The notes beneath the pieces are model-generated. The model did no database searches and had not been told where the DNA came from. It saw only the letters and a program-made list of their open reading frames with translations. Source: Haemonchus contortus (Eukaryota > Nematoda > Chromadorea > Rhabditida > Trichostrongylidae). From it: a stretch of DNA of 64,000 bases. Below, piece by piece: positions 38,421 through 49,000 of the stretch (the first letter of the stretch is position 1; every line of letters starts with the position of its first letter). The stretch spans positions 14,455,922-14,519,921 of the forward strand of contig LS997565.1 in the NCBI GenBank assembly GCA_000469685.2, read 5' to 3'. A program made the position numbers and the translations under genes.

Positions 38421-41084
38421 AGGGTCATCCCGAAAGCGGGACTCAAATTTTATATTTTATCCCTGTAGATCCTTATTCCGTCTATTTCCGAACAGTTATC
38501 AACCAGAAAATGCTCTATCTCTCCTTCACAGATGGCAGTCTTGGGGATGTAATTATTTGCGCAGTTTATGCGTATACCCCACGGGCGTATGATGAGGTTC
38601 AAATCAGGGCACATCGGGAAGAACTACATTGATACCAGTTATTACCAGTTGTCATATAAGTATGGCACAAAACGGGAATATTATCGGGTTCCTCTAACAG
38701 TCCACAGGTATAGAATTCTCGTTTATGCTCGGTTTAGAACTCTCAAGGGTTAATAATAAAAAAAAATTAAATCAGGGGTTAATAATAAAAAAAGGAACAG
38801 AGGGGGGTTTTACAAAGGTGGTTTTGTGAAGTGTTCTCATGACCTCTTCAAATGAATCATATGATTCATATGTTTTGTCTCCCGACCAGAGATATTATTA
38901 GAAAGGGTTTCTTCGAGAAAAGAGGCAGTGGGTAGGAGTAATGCATGCCTTGTCGCTGGGTTTCTTTTGGGAAAAAGCAATGCACTGTATAAGTGGGAGG
39001 CTTTCTGAAAGATCTGGTAGCAATGAGAACCTGGTTTCTGGATAGCAATTCAGTCCGATCGAAATTGACCTAATCAGCTGAAGCTCTGGTCAAGTATGTA
39101 TATGTGATTCTCAGTGTTGCCATCTCCATGTGATAACACAGAGGGCCGTGCCCAATAGTGTGAGAGGTGGCCAGTCCAATTCTTACGAGAAGCGATTGCA
39201 AGTAAGAATCATCTTGCAATTTTCAATCATCTCGCTCTCATTTCCTGATTCCTGTTCGGGTTTTTTTTTTATCATTCCTGAAGCTACCCCTTTAAGCCCT
39301 GTTCTTCAGTCAACATCTGTAGGTGTTAAACCGGAGGAATATATATCGAAGTACATCTGCTCAGCCAAAGTTTCCCAACCTCAGATAAAAATAATATAGC
39401 CAGTAAAAAAGGTTGAGCATAGGAGTTTGAGTGCCCTTGTCCAATGCAACTACCTGCCGTTTTCCCTCGCTTAAGCGTTTATTTGTGCACCGCGTTGAGC
39501 ATTGGAACGGACAAGTTATAGAAGTGATAAGGAAGGTACAATGATGATAAGAGATCGGAGGTGATAGTAACAGGAAGAGATTATGGTACTAATTGGAAAA
39601 CATTAAAATAGCAGATCGGGCTGTAGTGAAGTTGGACGTAGTGGGACTTGTATATGCACTGTATCTCGAAAAGCATTGTAGAAGATCATCCGAAACTCCT
39701 AATCCGGTCCTTCACATCTACCTGTAGTCCTTACTCAACTAAATATCTATACGGCTCTTTGAGCCTTCCAACAGTATTCGCCGAAACCCTGGCTAGGCTC
39801 CTCAGGCGATCTATTGGAATAGAGGGGCAATCTAGAAGTCAGATTTCGGCAAAGTCGATTGCCCGTCTGAGATAGTATTTGTGTTTAAAGCTCATAATCG
39901 TGCTCAATTGAGCTCATTGCAAAGGCGGCTGCTGTCCCCTTGCTCATTTCCCCTTGCCCACATATGGTCACCTATTGTGGGTGGTAATTCTTTATGTGGC
40001 TGATTGTTTACTTGTTCTGTGAATAGTCTTGCTATTTGTTCTTGACTTGAATGTAAATAATGAATTTTGATTGCCACATCGCCCTGGGCTGATCCTTCAA
40101 CACCCACTGATGCCCTGAATTTCAGCGACCCAATTTCTGTAGGGACATCCACACCCCAATCACTAATCTAACCATAAGAGGGAGCCCACATGCAGTGATG
40201 TTCTAAACAAGCATCTAGAATCTTGAAGGATAATGACTGAACAAAGAAATTGCCCGATAAAACCAATCAGTACCATTCGAGGTAATTTACGGCTAAGTGT
40301 GGGTATCTGTTACCGTGGAGAGTGCTTAATCTTTCATTTCACATACCCAGGTAGGACTACGAGAGCGAACAAAGATGACAAAAAAAAGTAGGGAACATGG
40401 CTAGCGCTGTAAGAAATGTTACTCTGCGGGCAGTCCCCAATGCTGGGGTAAACAATTGTAATGGTTGTCATTGGGTCTCAAACTTGGTCGATATCCAAGT
40501 TTGAAGGGAAGTCAGCACGGCTTCGATTAAAAGAAAACCTGGTGATTGAGAAGTGGTGGGGTCCCTAAGTGTAGAGCTCAGTTTCACGCCCTTATTTTCG
40601 GAGAACCCACCAAACCATCACTCCATTACTTATAGCAAATGAGCAGAATTTCTCGAAGGGAAGAGCTCATCATTTTGTTTAATATGCTTTTCATTTAAAT
40701 TGGAATTCGCCGTATCGAAATTACCAAATAGCTGCAGAGTCATTGAAAAAAAAAATCTTGTCAGTAGATAAACTGTATATTAGCCTAACGGTGAAGGAAT
40801 GAAGTCTTATGAAACAGCCTTTGACCTGGGGAAGCTTAGCAATTACCAGCATTTGAAAAAAATCAACATGGATTCCTAAGTTCTGGGCTCTTATTTGAGT
40901 TACTTTGGTTCGGGATAGAGATGAGTAATCCCCAAAATTATGGAGCCGCCTCTTCAGGCCTTTCAGAGTTGCCGTAGGAGGAATGGTGAATCACGAGTCT
41001 ATGTGCTATAGGGAGATATCTCACAAGCCAGCCATGTGCCTTTAATTGTGTACGTATTCGAAAAAAGAAAAACAAAACACTGAC

Positions 41085-41456
41085 TCGAGACAGTGCTGGA
41101 GTTGCATTCAGCCGCTTATATTCACATCGTACGTTCTCACGATAACCCAATGAAAAAGTACTGCGGAATGTGGCTGTACATTCGGAACAGGTAACTTTAG
41201 GAGGAGGTCCATTTGATAGGTTCCTAACGACTTGTGAGTTACCGATAGTGGTAGTTCGCACAGCCGTAACTCCTATTGCCGTCGTTAGCAATGAAATAGA
41301 AAAAAGTAAAAATCGCTTGAAACCCTTCTGTGGAAGCAATAAATGCCTGAACACATCTGCCATTCGCTTTACGTATCTCAAAGCCATCAAGACTCCTTTG
41401 ATTCCATCAGTTTTAAGCTGCACATGTGGCCTGTTACTGGCGGAACGCTTCAACAT
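41085..41456 (-). CDS. Putative first exon of a type II membrane protein
   Basis: An open exon of 124 codons runs from the ATG at 41456 to a consensus donor (CGA/GTCAGT) after 41085. The N-terminal 49 residues are basic (MLKRSASNRPHVQ, RYVKRMAD, PQKGFKR). A hydrophobic stretch of about 18 residues follows (FLLFSISLLTTAIGVTAV). The remainder has three cysteines and two N-glycosylation motifs (NLS, NAT). This order is typical of Golgi type II enzymes such as glycosyltransferases, with a cytoplasmic tail, a signal anchor and a stem. That is inference from topology only. Codon use looks coding throughout. I did not find the following exons in 31.4-41 kb, so the gene may be broken, have a long intron, or be misjudged. 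Confidence 0.42.
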
Positions 41457-42218
41457 TATGCGTTAACCAGTCAAAAACCGACGAATTGCTCCAGATGACA
41501 AGGCTAGACCACATGTTTCGAGATTCACCCGCTGTTAGGGGAAAAAGAGAACTGCAGAGAGCTGAACGAGCCTGTTCTGAAAATTGAGGTGTGGATCACC
41601 AAATCTCTAACAGGGGCTGGAAGGCAACTTTTGAATTTTCAAAGTGAGCAAACCACGGTCAGGTCTATAAGGGCTCCCCCTAAACTCTCCTCACCTTCTA
41701 CAGCAAACCTAACCTTACTGCTTTTCTTGCTGTGCGATATAGCAAGGATACTATGCTGATGGATACAGACTGCCAACCCTATTCGACATTTTTATCGCTG
41801 TTAGACACCTCTGACTACTAGATTACGGGCGTATGTATTCCGGAGGGTATGTTTGCTACAGCTTTTCAGTGCCTCGAAAAAACAACTTGTAACAGAAATG
41901 AAACAGCCATTGAAAAATAAAGACTAGTGGTTCACAAATCATTTCCCATGAGCACAGAGTTTTTGCTTATTTTTATGAAAAAATACCAGATTGAGCTGTG
42001 TACTTCAAGCATCCTCTCGAAGTCCATGGGGATTCATTTTTATAAGAACTGACCTCCTGACACAATCCCAGCTGCGCACTTGGCTTTTTCAAAACATCGA
42101 AGTTCATGTCAGAAAGGTCTTTAGCACTTGCGCAATTATGCCATCAGACTGCTTGTGATATAATCAATGCGTGAATGATAGAAATTTTGGCGTAACAATC
42201 TCATTTTTGGATTTTTGG

Positions 42219-42468
42219 GAAGCGCTCACGCATTCGACTTCCATCAGAATCGTGGTGGTGTATTGAATGAGTATGTGGCCTATACAATGACTTGAGGTGG
42301 TCAGCTGATGTACAATTCAGTGCTTCTAACCTCCCAAACGAGTCTATTACCAATTATCCGACTCCGGAGGGTAGAAGATTCGCTTGACCTAGGCGGATAT
42401 CGATACGGGAAGCGAACCAGTGACCATGCGTGTGGGATAGTGCGCCACTTGCCGCTACACAATCTCGT
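42219..42468 (-). mobile_element. Family A SINE
   Basis: In reverse: GCATTCGACTTCCATCAGAA, the body, and a head ending in GCGCCACTTGCCGCTACAC. Full length with moderate divergence. Confidence 0.72.
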
Positions 42469-42771
42469 ACGCACCTATACATACGTAACTTCTGAAAACC
42501 ATGATGGCGACAAGGTTACTTTTTGCTTTCGATAAAATATGTATGTAATGATGTATTGAGAACTGATGAGTTTTGTGTACGTACGCGCTTCTAATACTAG
42601 CTCCCGGACAAAAGAGTGGGGCAAAAGATTTGCTAGAAGCCTTTACGAGCAACCAGTTGTATAAAACCCTAAAACTAAAGATGGACGAAAGTGTTGTAGT
42701 GCCAAAAGCCACGCTCTAGTCATTGGAATGCATCCCGAATCAAATCCCATCGGAACCATCTAACAATAAGC

Positions 42772-43013
42772 CGGGTGTGGTGCGTTAGGAACGAAATGGT
42801 CGCGTCGCGGTCAGAGGGGCGTCGCGCGCGAAGGAATGTAACAGGATGCAGCGGCTAGTAAAAAATACAAGAACAAAAGTACTAATAGTAGAATTATGCA
42901 TAAAATAATGATCGCATATCGATTGAGCTGTATGAAGAACGCTAGAATGAGTGCTCCGCGACAGCCGCGTGCGGCAAATCGATTACCTAAAATCGTTCCT
43001 AACGCCCGTCTCC
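42772..43013 (+). repeat. Dispersed repeat family B, copy 3
   Basis: A close match to copy 2, with a roughly 20-bp deletion before the CCGCGACAGCCGCGTG block. It is followed by a family A SINE. Confidence 0.75.
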
Positions 43014-43082
43014 CATCTGAGCCGTTCCCCTCATCGGGACGTTTAATCGGTACCAGACTTGTTCGGTTCCTATTAGAATTCA

Positions 43083-43325
43083 TCGCTCCTCACACGCATG
43101 GTCACTGGTTCGAATCCCGAATCGATATCAGCCTAGATGAGCCAACCAAGCCTTTTCTCCCTCCGGGAACGGTCAATTGGTACCAGACCCATCTTGGAGG
43201 ATAGAAGCACTGACTTGTACATCGGCAGGCCTCATAAAGCCATTGTATAGGCTATACATGTTTTCAAACAGCGTTTCAGTCCTGAATGGAAGTCAAATGA
43301 AGGGCACATCTCATTTGATGATCAG
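43083..43325 (+). mobile_element. Family A SINE, 5' head truncated
   Basis: Starts at the CACACGCATGGTCACTGGTT part of the head, which includes the B-box, and then has the full body. It follows a copy of repeat family B. Confidence 0.7.
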
Positions 43326-45104
43326 AGTCGGAGACTTTGATCTTTCCATTCTTAATGATAAAGAATGAGCACCGAGCGGAACAAACAAACAGCGTATCAA
43401 TCACCACCCAGCTTGGAGCAATTTTTCAAAAGCTAGATGAATTTGGAGCTGATAGCCGCAACTTCGTTGTACTGAGCAGTTGCGAAGAGTATTAATTTAA
43501 TTACGGTCTGTCCTTGGTGATCACTAAGCCAATGACGATCCCGTGCGGTACATGAGTTGGACCGAAAGGGGGCATGCGTTCGTTTCGAGAATTACGGACG
43601 TGGAGACACACAATCCCAGGAGACGTCGTTTTGTCAACACTCTAGTATGAATGTTTCTGATGAAATTTCATGTTCCGAATTTCTAAGATGGAAATAAATT
43701 CGATTTAAAGTGTCAGCCATTGTGGAAACTTCCTAAATTCTTTTTCGGATAGTAGAAGAAGAACTGGGAGGAGGCGTACGTTATATAGGAGGGGAACTCT
43801 TCATCATGGTGCACGCAAAGAACGCCATTACAAAATGAAAATAGCGCAAATACTCAGGGTTTTTTTTTGGAAATATGCCTTCGGCGAGGCTATGGCTAGA
43901 AACTTGTCACTAAGGGTGATGTGACCCTCTGAACCCGAGCTTTGTACCAATCAGGTCGAAAGCATTCAGGTCTCTGCCTCGGAGTCGTTTGATGATTCTA
44001 CGTTCAGCAAACTACCTACATACCCATGGATTCCGCTGTCACCGAAGCTTTTGTGAGCTAAGCATTCTGTCATGGACGACTGCGGAGTTACACTAAACGC
44101 TTTTATGGATTCCATGAATATACCAACCTTCGAGGCGAGTACTGCTTGGAGCTCATTCCTGGAAAGAATTCACGAGGAAAACTCGTGCCAAATTGTGGAA
44201 ATTGGTAGATGATGTCAGAATGAAAAATTGGGATATGTTACATTTCGTGGTTATTTCTATTACTATTCATATTCATCAAGTATGGGGTATTTCTGTACCA
44301 TTACTTGTAATTTATTGTTGCCTATAAGCTCTCTATCTAATGACGCTATAAAAAGTTCAGAAAATCTGATACTGCATGATAGGCGAAAGTCTCGTTGGCA
44401 TGACTCTTACTGACACATTACCAGTAGTTTTAAGTTTTAAGGCATGGTTCACGATAATTCTGAGGTATCTAGCTTGAGCGTAATATAGTAATAGTGTAGA
44501 ATAGGGCAGAAATGAAGACGAAAGAGCAAAAGTCGGAGGATTTTTAGAGGTTTAATACTCCAAAAAATCAGTAAGAGAGGTTTCGTATGAGATTGTGTGT
44601 CTGTGACCGTTTGGGCCTCTCCACGTGAGCGTGCTATTCATCGGCCTCAAGACGCTTCATTGTGAATGGTGCATGCTCACCAAGGCCGTCATAACACGGC
44701 CGCTTTTGGGTGTGTACGTCCGTCAAATGGGTTTTAGAGCTCTTGTAACGCCCTGAAGAGGTCGCTTTTGATCAGACAATGTTCCACGTGCTATTCTTGG
44801 AGGCAACGGATTATCCTACGAGGAAATCTCAGATAGCATTTTTATCGTTTATCGTACCTTCAAGGGAGCACAAGTTGCTCTTCAGGCAAAGGAGTACCGC
44901 TGTTGGGAGCAGTCCCTGTAAATCATCCACAGATTCGAACAAGGCTTTTTTCGCACCGCAATTTTTCGGTTCGTCAATCAATTACAGCACTGCCTATGAG
45001 GGCTCCACTGGGAGGGTATTGCTAGGGCACAATGAAAAACTTTGTCAGAAACAAGTATATAGTAGCCAGAGTTTGTTAGACACCCATTTAGATATACTCC
45101 ATAC

Positions 45105-45230
45105 GTCACCCACCCCCTGGCGGATACAGGCAATCGCGAACTCTTTGTCATCAGATCTTCGACCACGTTCGCTGTACCTAGACCTTCCTTCTTCATCTAT
45201 AGCTGTAACTGCCCCTTTGTGGATTACTGA
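45105..45230 (-). CDS. Candidate internal exon, 42 codons
   Basis: Bounded by TTTCCAG before 45230 and GAC/GTATGG after 45105, with phase 0 on both sides. It encodes a charged segment including SVIHKGAVTAIDEEGRSRYS and RRSDDKEFAIACI. The opposite strand carries a longer ORF (44779-45309) of less protein-like composition. No partner exons were found, so this is weak. Confidence 0.2.
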
Positions 45231-46790
45231 CTGGAAACCATTCGTCAGAAAGTTTCAAGGAGGAAAAGAGACCTGGCCCAATAATCACCTAATAAGGTCA
45301 CTGGATTGAGCAACAGAATGGCTTATATTAAACATAAGCTATTACTACTGTATTGAACATGATAAGTAGTAATACTAATAACTATAATAATATTAACAAC
45401 GAGTAATACTAGCAGATAAAGCAAGTGGCTCAAAAAAAAACGAAGAGAGAATTTGAAGACGATGCACTTTTCTACATGCTTCTTGTAATATGCCGTTTTG
45501 AAGCTCCCACTTCAGTCACTTGTCCACTCAGGCGAAGTGCAATTACTGCGACTTTGACGATATTTTTCTACAGCTTTTGGCACATTTTCTGCACTCTTAA
45601 GTGAAATTGGAAAAGTCTTCAACACTTGGATTCATCGCGAAGCACTTTTGCTGCAAACGCTCTGCCGTTGCGCTCGATGGAGAAGAAAAAGGGCGACTTA
45701 GAAGGGCTCAAAGGAGGAATCAGATTGAGTTCCGAATTCCATGGGCAGGAAAATGCCTCGAAACTGAACTTCTCATTGTTTATATAGCTCAGAAGTACTC
45801 AAGAAAAATCTAAAAGGGGGAGATCTCTGAAAGAAATCATTGGAAAGAATAGAAATGACTTTGGAAGTTTTAAACGGAAGAAGGCCAGTGGATGGGACCG
45901 AAATTCTTAGTTTTTTCTACGGGCATTTTTTTCTGATCCTCCGTAGAAAGTTTTCATATAATCCCATCAGCTTAGCATGATTAATGAGCATTCCTTAGAA
46001 GGCCCTTTTACTAATTGTTCCCCATTCCACATAGAAGCTTACATAGATTTGACAGATGCATGGAATGGAACTGGAGGGAAAGAAGGGTGAAGTGGGAACT
46101 ACGGAAAGCGGACGATTTTTGAAGCTGTAAGTTGCGATTCTGTGGCTTTGGAACACTTGTAAACTAAATTTTCGTTTCCGTCAAATCCGTCCTATTCGTT
46201 CTTCGATCAGGAGGGAACATCGCGAACAACACCAAAATTGGGGCTCAGAGGATTTGAGACAAAAAACGACAAAGCTGTGGAGCATTCAAGCCAGCGATGA
46301 CTTCTGGAAAGTGCAAAGCTGAGCTCTACACTCTGTGCTTTGACATATAAACATGCCATTCCAGTTGTACATCTTAGAAAAAAAACAGAATGCCGGAATG
46401 GCAAGTGAAAGGGAGTTCAGCTGGATGACTCAAAATTCGAAAGAAGAAATGTTTTGAGCCAGAAAAAGGATGAAACCCTCATCCTCCCATGAGACCAGGG
46501 GGCATTTCATTTGAGTAAAGCTTCAATGAGCCACGTGCAAATAAAATAAGAAGAGAGCAGTTGATTGAAATGCGGCACCATGTGTGAGTGTGATTGGCTA
46601 TGAAAGGCAAAAGCCCCCCAAATCCACAAATGGCCAGACGCCAGCTCTGCTGTTGCTGCTGTCCTGCCCGCTTTGCTCTTTGGAATGCCTCGGAACCGCC
46701 TCGTCCGTCGGTCGAAACGGGCAGAGGCTAAAATCTCGGCCACCACCAATTTCCGGTAAAACTCGATATCACTAAAGAGAATCATTTCAG

Positions 46791-46980
46791 GTCCACAAAG
46801 GTCTCGAATGCACTTCCTGCCATGGAAAGTGCTGAAAATGACACCATCCACTCCCGGAAGTACCATTTCCTTGAAAAGCACGGCCTCCTTAATGTGAAAG
46901 CAAAAGGGAATAGTCCTCCCATGCCACAAAACGTGAATGAATCACCAACGCCATCTCCTACAGATGTCATAATGGATTAA
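46791..46980 (+). CDS. Candidate terminal exon, unrecognised protein
   Basis: After the acceptor AATCATTTCAG the frame starting one base in stays open for 62 codons to TAA at 46978-46980. It reads STKVSNALPAMESAEND, SRKYHFLEKHGLLNVKAKGN, then a proline/serine tail (SPTPSPTDVIMD). Composition (K, E, N, S, P) is protein-like and unlike the frameshifted frames around it. No upstream exon can be assigned with confidence. The nearest phase-compatible donor (46755/46756) would leave an intron of only 35 bp, shorter than normal. No AATAAA follows nearby. It could be part of a pseudogene or of a gene starting left of 46.5 kb. Confidence 0.33.
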
Positions 46981-47715
46981 GATCGAATATGCAGATTAAT
47001 TCAATGGAAAAATGAAATGACAGAAAAATATCTGGGAGTTCCTCAGTCCAAATTGGAAAATTTCAGGGATTGATTGATGGTGACTGGTGTTGACTTGGAT
47101 TTATTGCCATGAAAAAAGTCAAGGAAACTATTTAGCTGAGGTTCGGTCTACTAGTTATGTCGGGAAAGAAAAGCAATTGGGACTGGACCCAGAATTCCTT
47201 CCCAGAAAGAAACTTTGGGGCAAAATAGAGCCTCCCTAGTTCTTCGCATTTCAGGGAATCATGAGGACAATCGCAAAGGAGAGCCCTCGAAAGTGCCTAA
47301 GAAGTAAGTTTAGCTCAAAATTTTGAGTTTCCCGGAACTCCTATGGAGGTTTGATCTGGGATTCTATGGGAAACTCTTTGCAGGGTTGGAAACTTTAACC
47401 CAGAATTAAAGGGTTGTTTTGCTATCCGACCAAAAAACCATGACAAAATTGACGTTGTGGAATCATGAAAAATGAGAAGCCTGCTTTTGCTAATGGTCGG
47501 AAAGTGAGATACAAGAAGAAAGGCGCTGACCATCGACAAGCCCTTAGAGTTCTGAATATTCAGCTAGTCCGAAAGAAATATTGTGGCCCACAAAACAATA
47601 ACGACTAATTTTTGTGAATAAATCCAACTCATTACAGGGATTCTATAATGGCTGATACTTTGCTGATAGCGGTTCTTGGAAGGGACGAATTCGCTACGAG
47701 ATTTGTTCATTTTAG

Positions 47716-47906
47716 AAGCCAAGGGCCAATTCAGGAGACTTTTTGGTCAAGAATTTGTAGACTGGGTAACTTTTACAGATGTAGCCAATACAATACAGAA
47801 GGTGTTACCAATCTCGGATGCAAAGTTAATCCCCAACGAATGTTACTTGGACCATGAAGAGATTAATGAGGAGTCGTTCATAGAGCAGCTAATACAGTCA
47901 TCATAA
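47716..47906 (+). CDS. Candidate terminal exon, unrecognised protein
   Basis: Following TTCATTTTAG at 47715 the frame reads AKGQFRRLFGQEFVDWVTF, TDVANTIQKVLPISDAKLI and ends EESFIEQLIQSS before TAA (47904-47906). It is 63 codons with ordinary amino-acid balance, rich in acidic residues near the end. A second acceptor-like TTTTACAG lies inside, so the true exon may be shorter. Upstream the frame is blocked by a TAG at 47667. The family is not recognised. It lies about 0.7 kb after another plus-strand exon with its own stop, so the two are not simply one gene. Confidence 0.33.
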
Positions 47907-48366
47907 CAGATTTAAAAACTAGTATGTTTATAAAACAAATCAAAGCTCCAGCAGGTATCCCGAATGGGAGCAAAGTGCGATGAAATGGGCGCTCTTGGAA
48001 GCGAGTAGGCTTTTCTTGAAAATAACCTTATAGAGGCGTACCCGTTCTGCCATAACTCAAATCTCGAGTACAGAAATCGTCGAAAACACCCATTTGGGAC
48101 GATTACAGAAAAACTGGCATAATTACAGGCCATAATGCAGAGATTTATTCGAAAAGTATAACGTAAAGACTTACCGAGTAATCGCGTCGGCGCCGACATC
48201 AGGGACCAACGTGATGAATGCTTTTAGCGGTGAAAATCGAGAACCTGAAAACATTCCCATTTACGTTTTTTCGGATTCAATTCACTAAACTAGTAGGAGA
48301 GAGCCAGATTAAGAATCACATGCGATAGAAGAACACTAGAAGGAGGTAAATCCGGTAAAAAAAGTA

Positions 48367-49000
48367 GAGGTCCGAGTCCCGTTTGAAGCTGAAGTTTGGC
48401 CCCGTAACTCGGAAATCTTGCAACACCCTCGCTATTGGGCTCTACGGCAAATAATAATTATAGCGGTCAACAAAAAATAAAGCCAAAATAAGTCATAACA
48501 AAACAATTTAGAACTTCACGGCCCATTAGCCGTATTGGTTGACCGGCTCATCACGATGCAATTTAAGTGTTCATGAAATATGGCTTAGAGGTCATTACTA
48601 GGCCAGGGTAAACGGTTCTCGGTAGTGTGAGGTGTAAAGAGCACGGCGTGGCAAGCACAAAAAGGGTTCAAGCCAGTCCGAGGCAGAACTTCTGCCCTTA
48701 AATCACCAATCCTGCCAGACTGGTTGTTTTTTAAAGTTGGTCAAGCGCTAGTACTACCCACTAGTGCTCAACTGTCTTAATTGAAATAGGTAAACAACCA
48801 GGATACCTGATTTGATTATATGTTTTTTGTTTACTTCCTGCTTTTTCTTACAGTTCATGATGTGAAAATCATCGCCGAGTTGCTGAGGCTTGGGCAAAAC
48901 TATGGTCTTAGACCGCTCTAGTGTACATTTTCAGGCACAGGTCCGGATTCGATTCAGGAACGACGTTTTGTCCGTAGCTCGGTAAATTTTCGAAGCAGAA
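48367..49000 (+). repeat. Cluster of three family D repeat units
   Basis: Three related units lie near 48367-48424, 48600-48716 and 48890-48995. The middle one has GGGTTCAAGCC, a good B-box, followed by AGTCCGAGGCAGAACTTCTG. The first and third share GGTCCG, a GTTTGAAGC/GATTCGATTC block and a GTAACTCGG/GTAGCTCGG block. They match the inverted pair at 2.4-2.66 kb. Confidence 0.5.

Larger units (their letters stand above)
31417..41084. other. Upstream of NCA: repeat-rich, no confident gene
   Basis: The first few hundred bases should include the NCA promoter, but I see no definite motif. A plus-strand exon/intron-like pattern occurs at 31.75-31.9 kb (donor GTGAGC after 31807, TTTCAG at 31860). 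SINEs, repeat B and a C fragment fill much of the rest. Confidence 0.4.

Noticed and set aside
38063..38632. Plus-strand 189-codon open frame, the longest in the window
   Set aside because: The first half is a family A SINE and the next part a second SINE head; no protein-like remainder.
44779..45309. Plus-strand 176-codon open frame
   Set aside because: Composition is Ser/Leu/Phe-rich like an antisense shadow; no motif is recognised.
46507..46929. Minus-strand 140-codon open frame
   Set aside because: The plus-strand exon 46791-46980 explains half of it better, and the product shows no domain or splice support.
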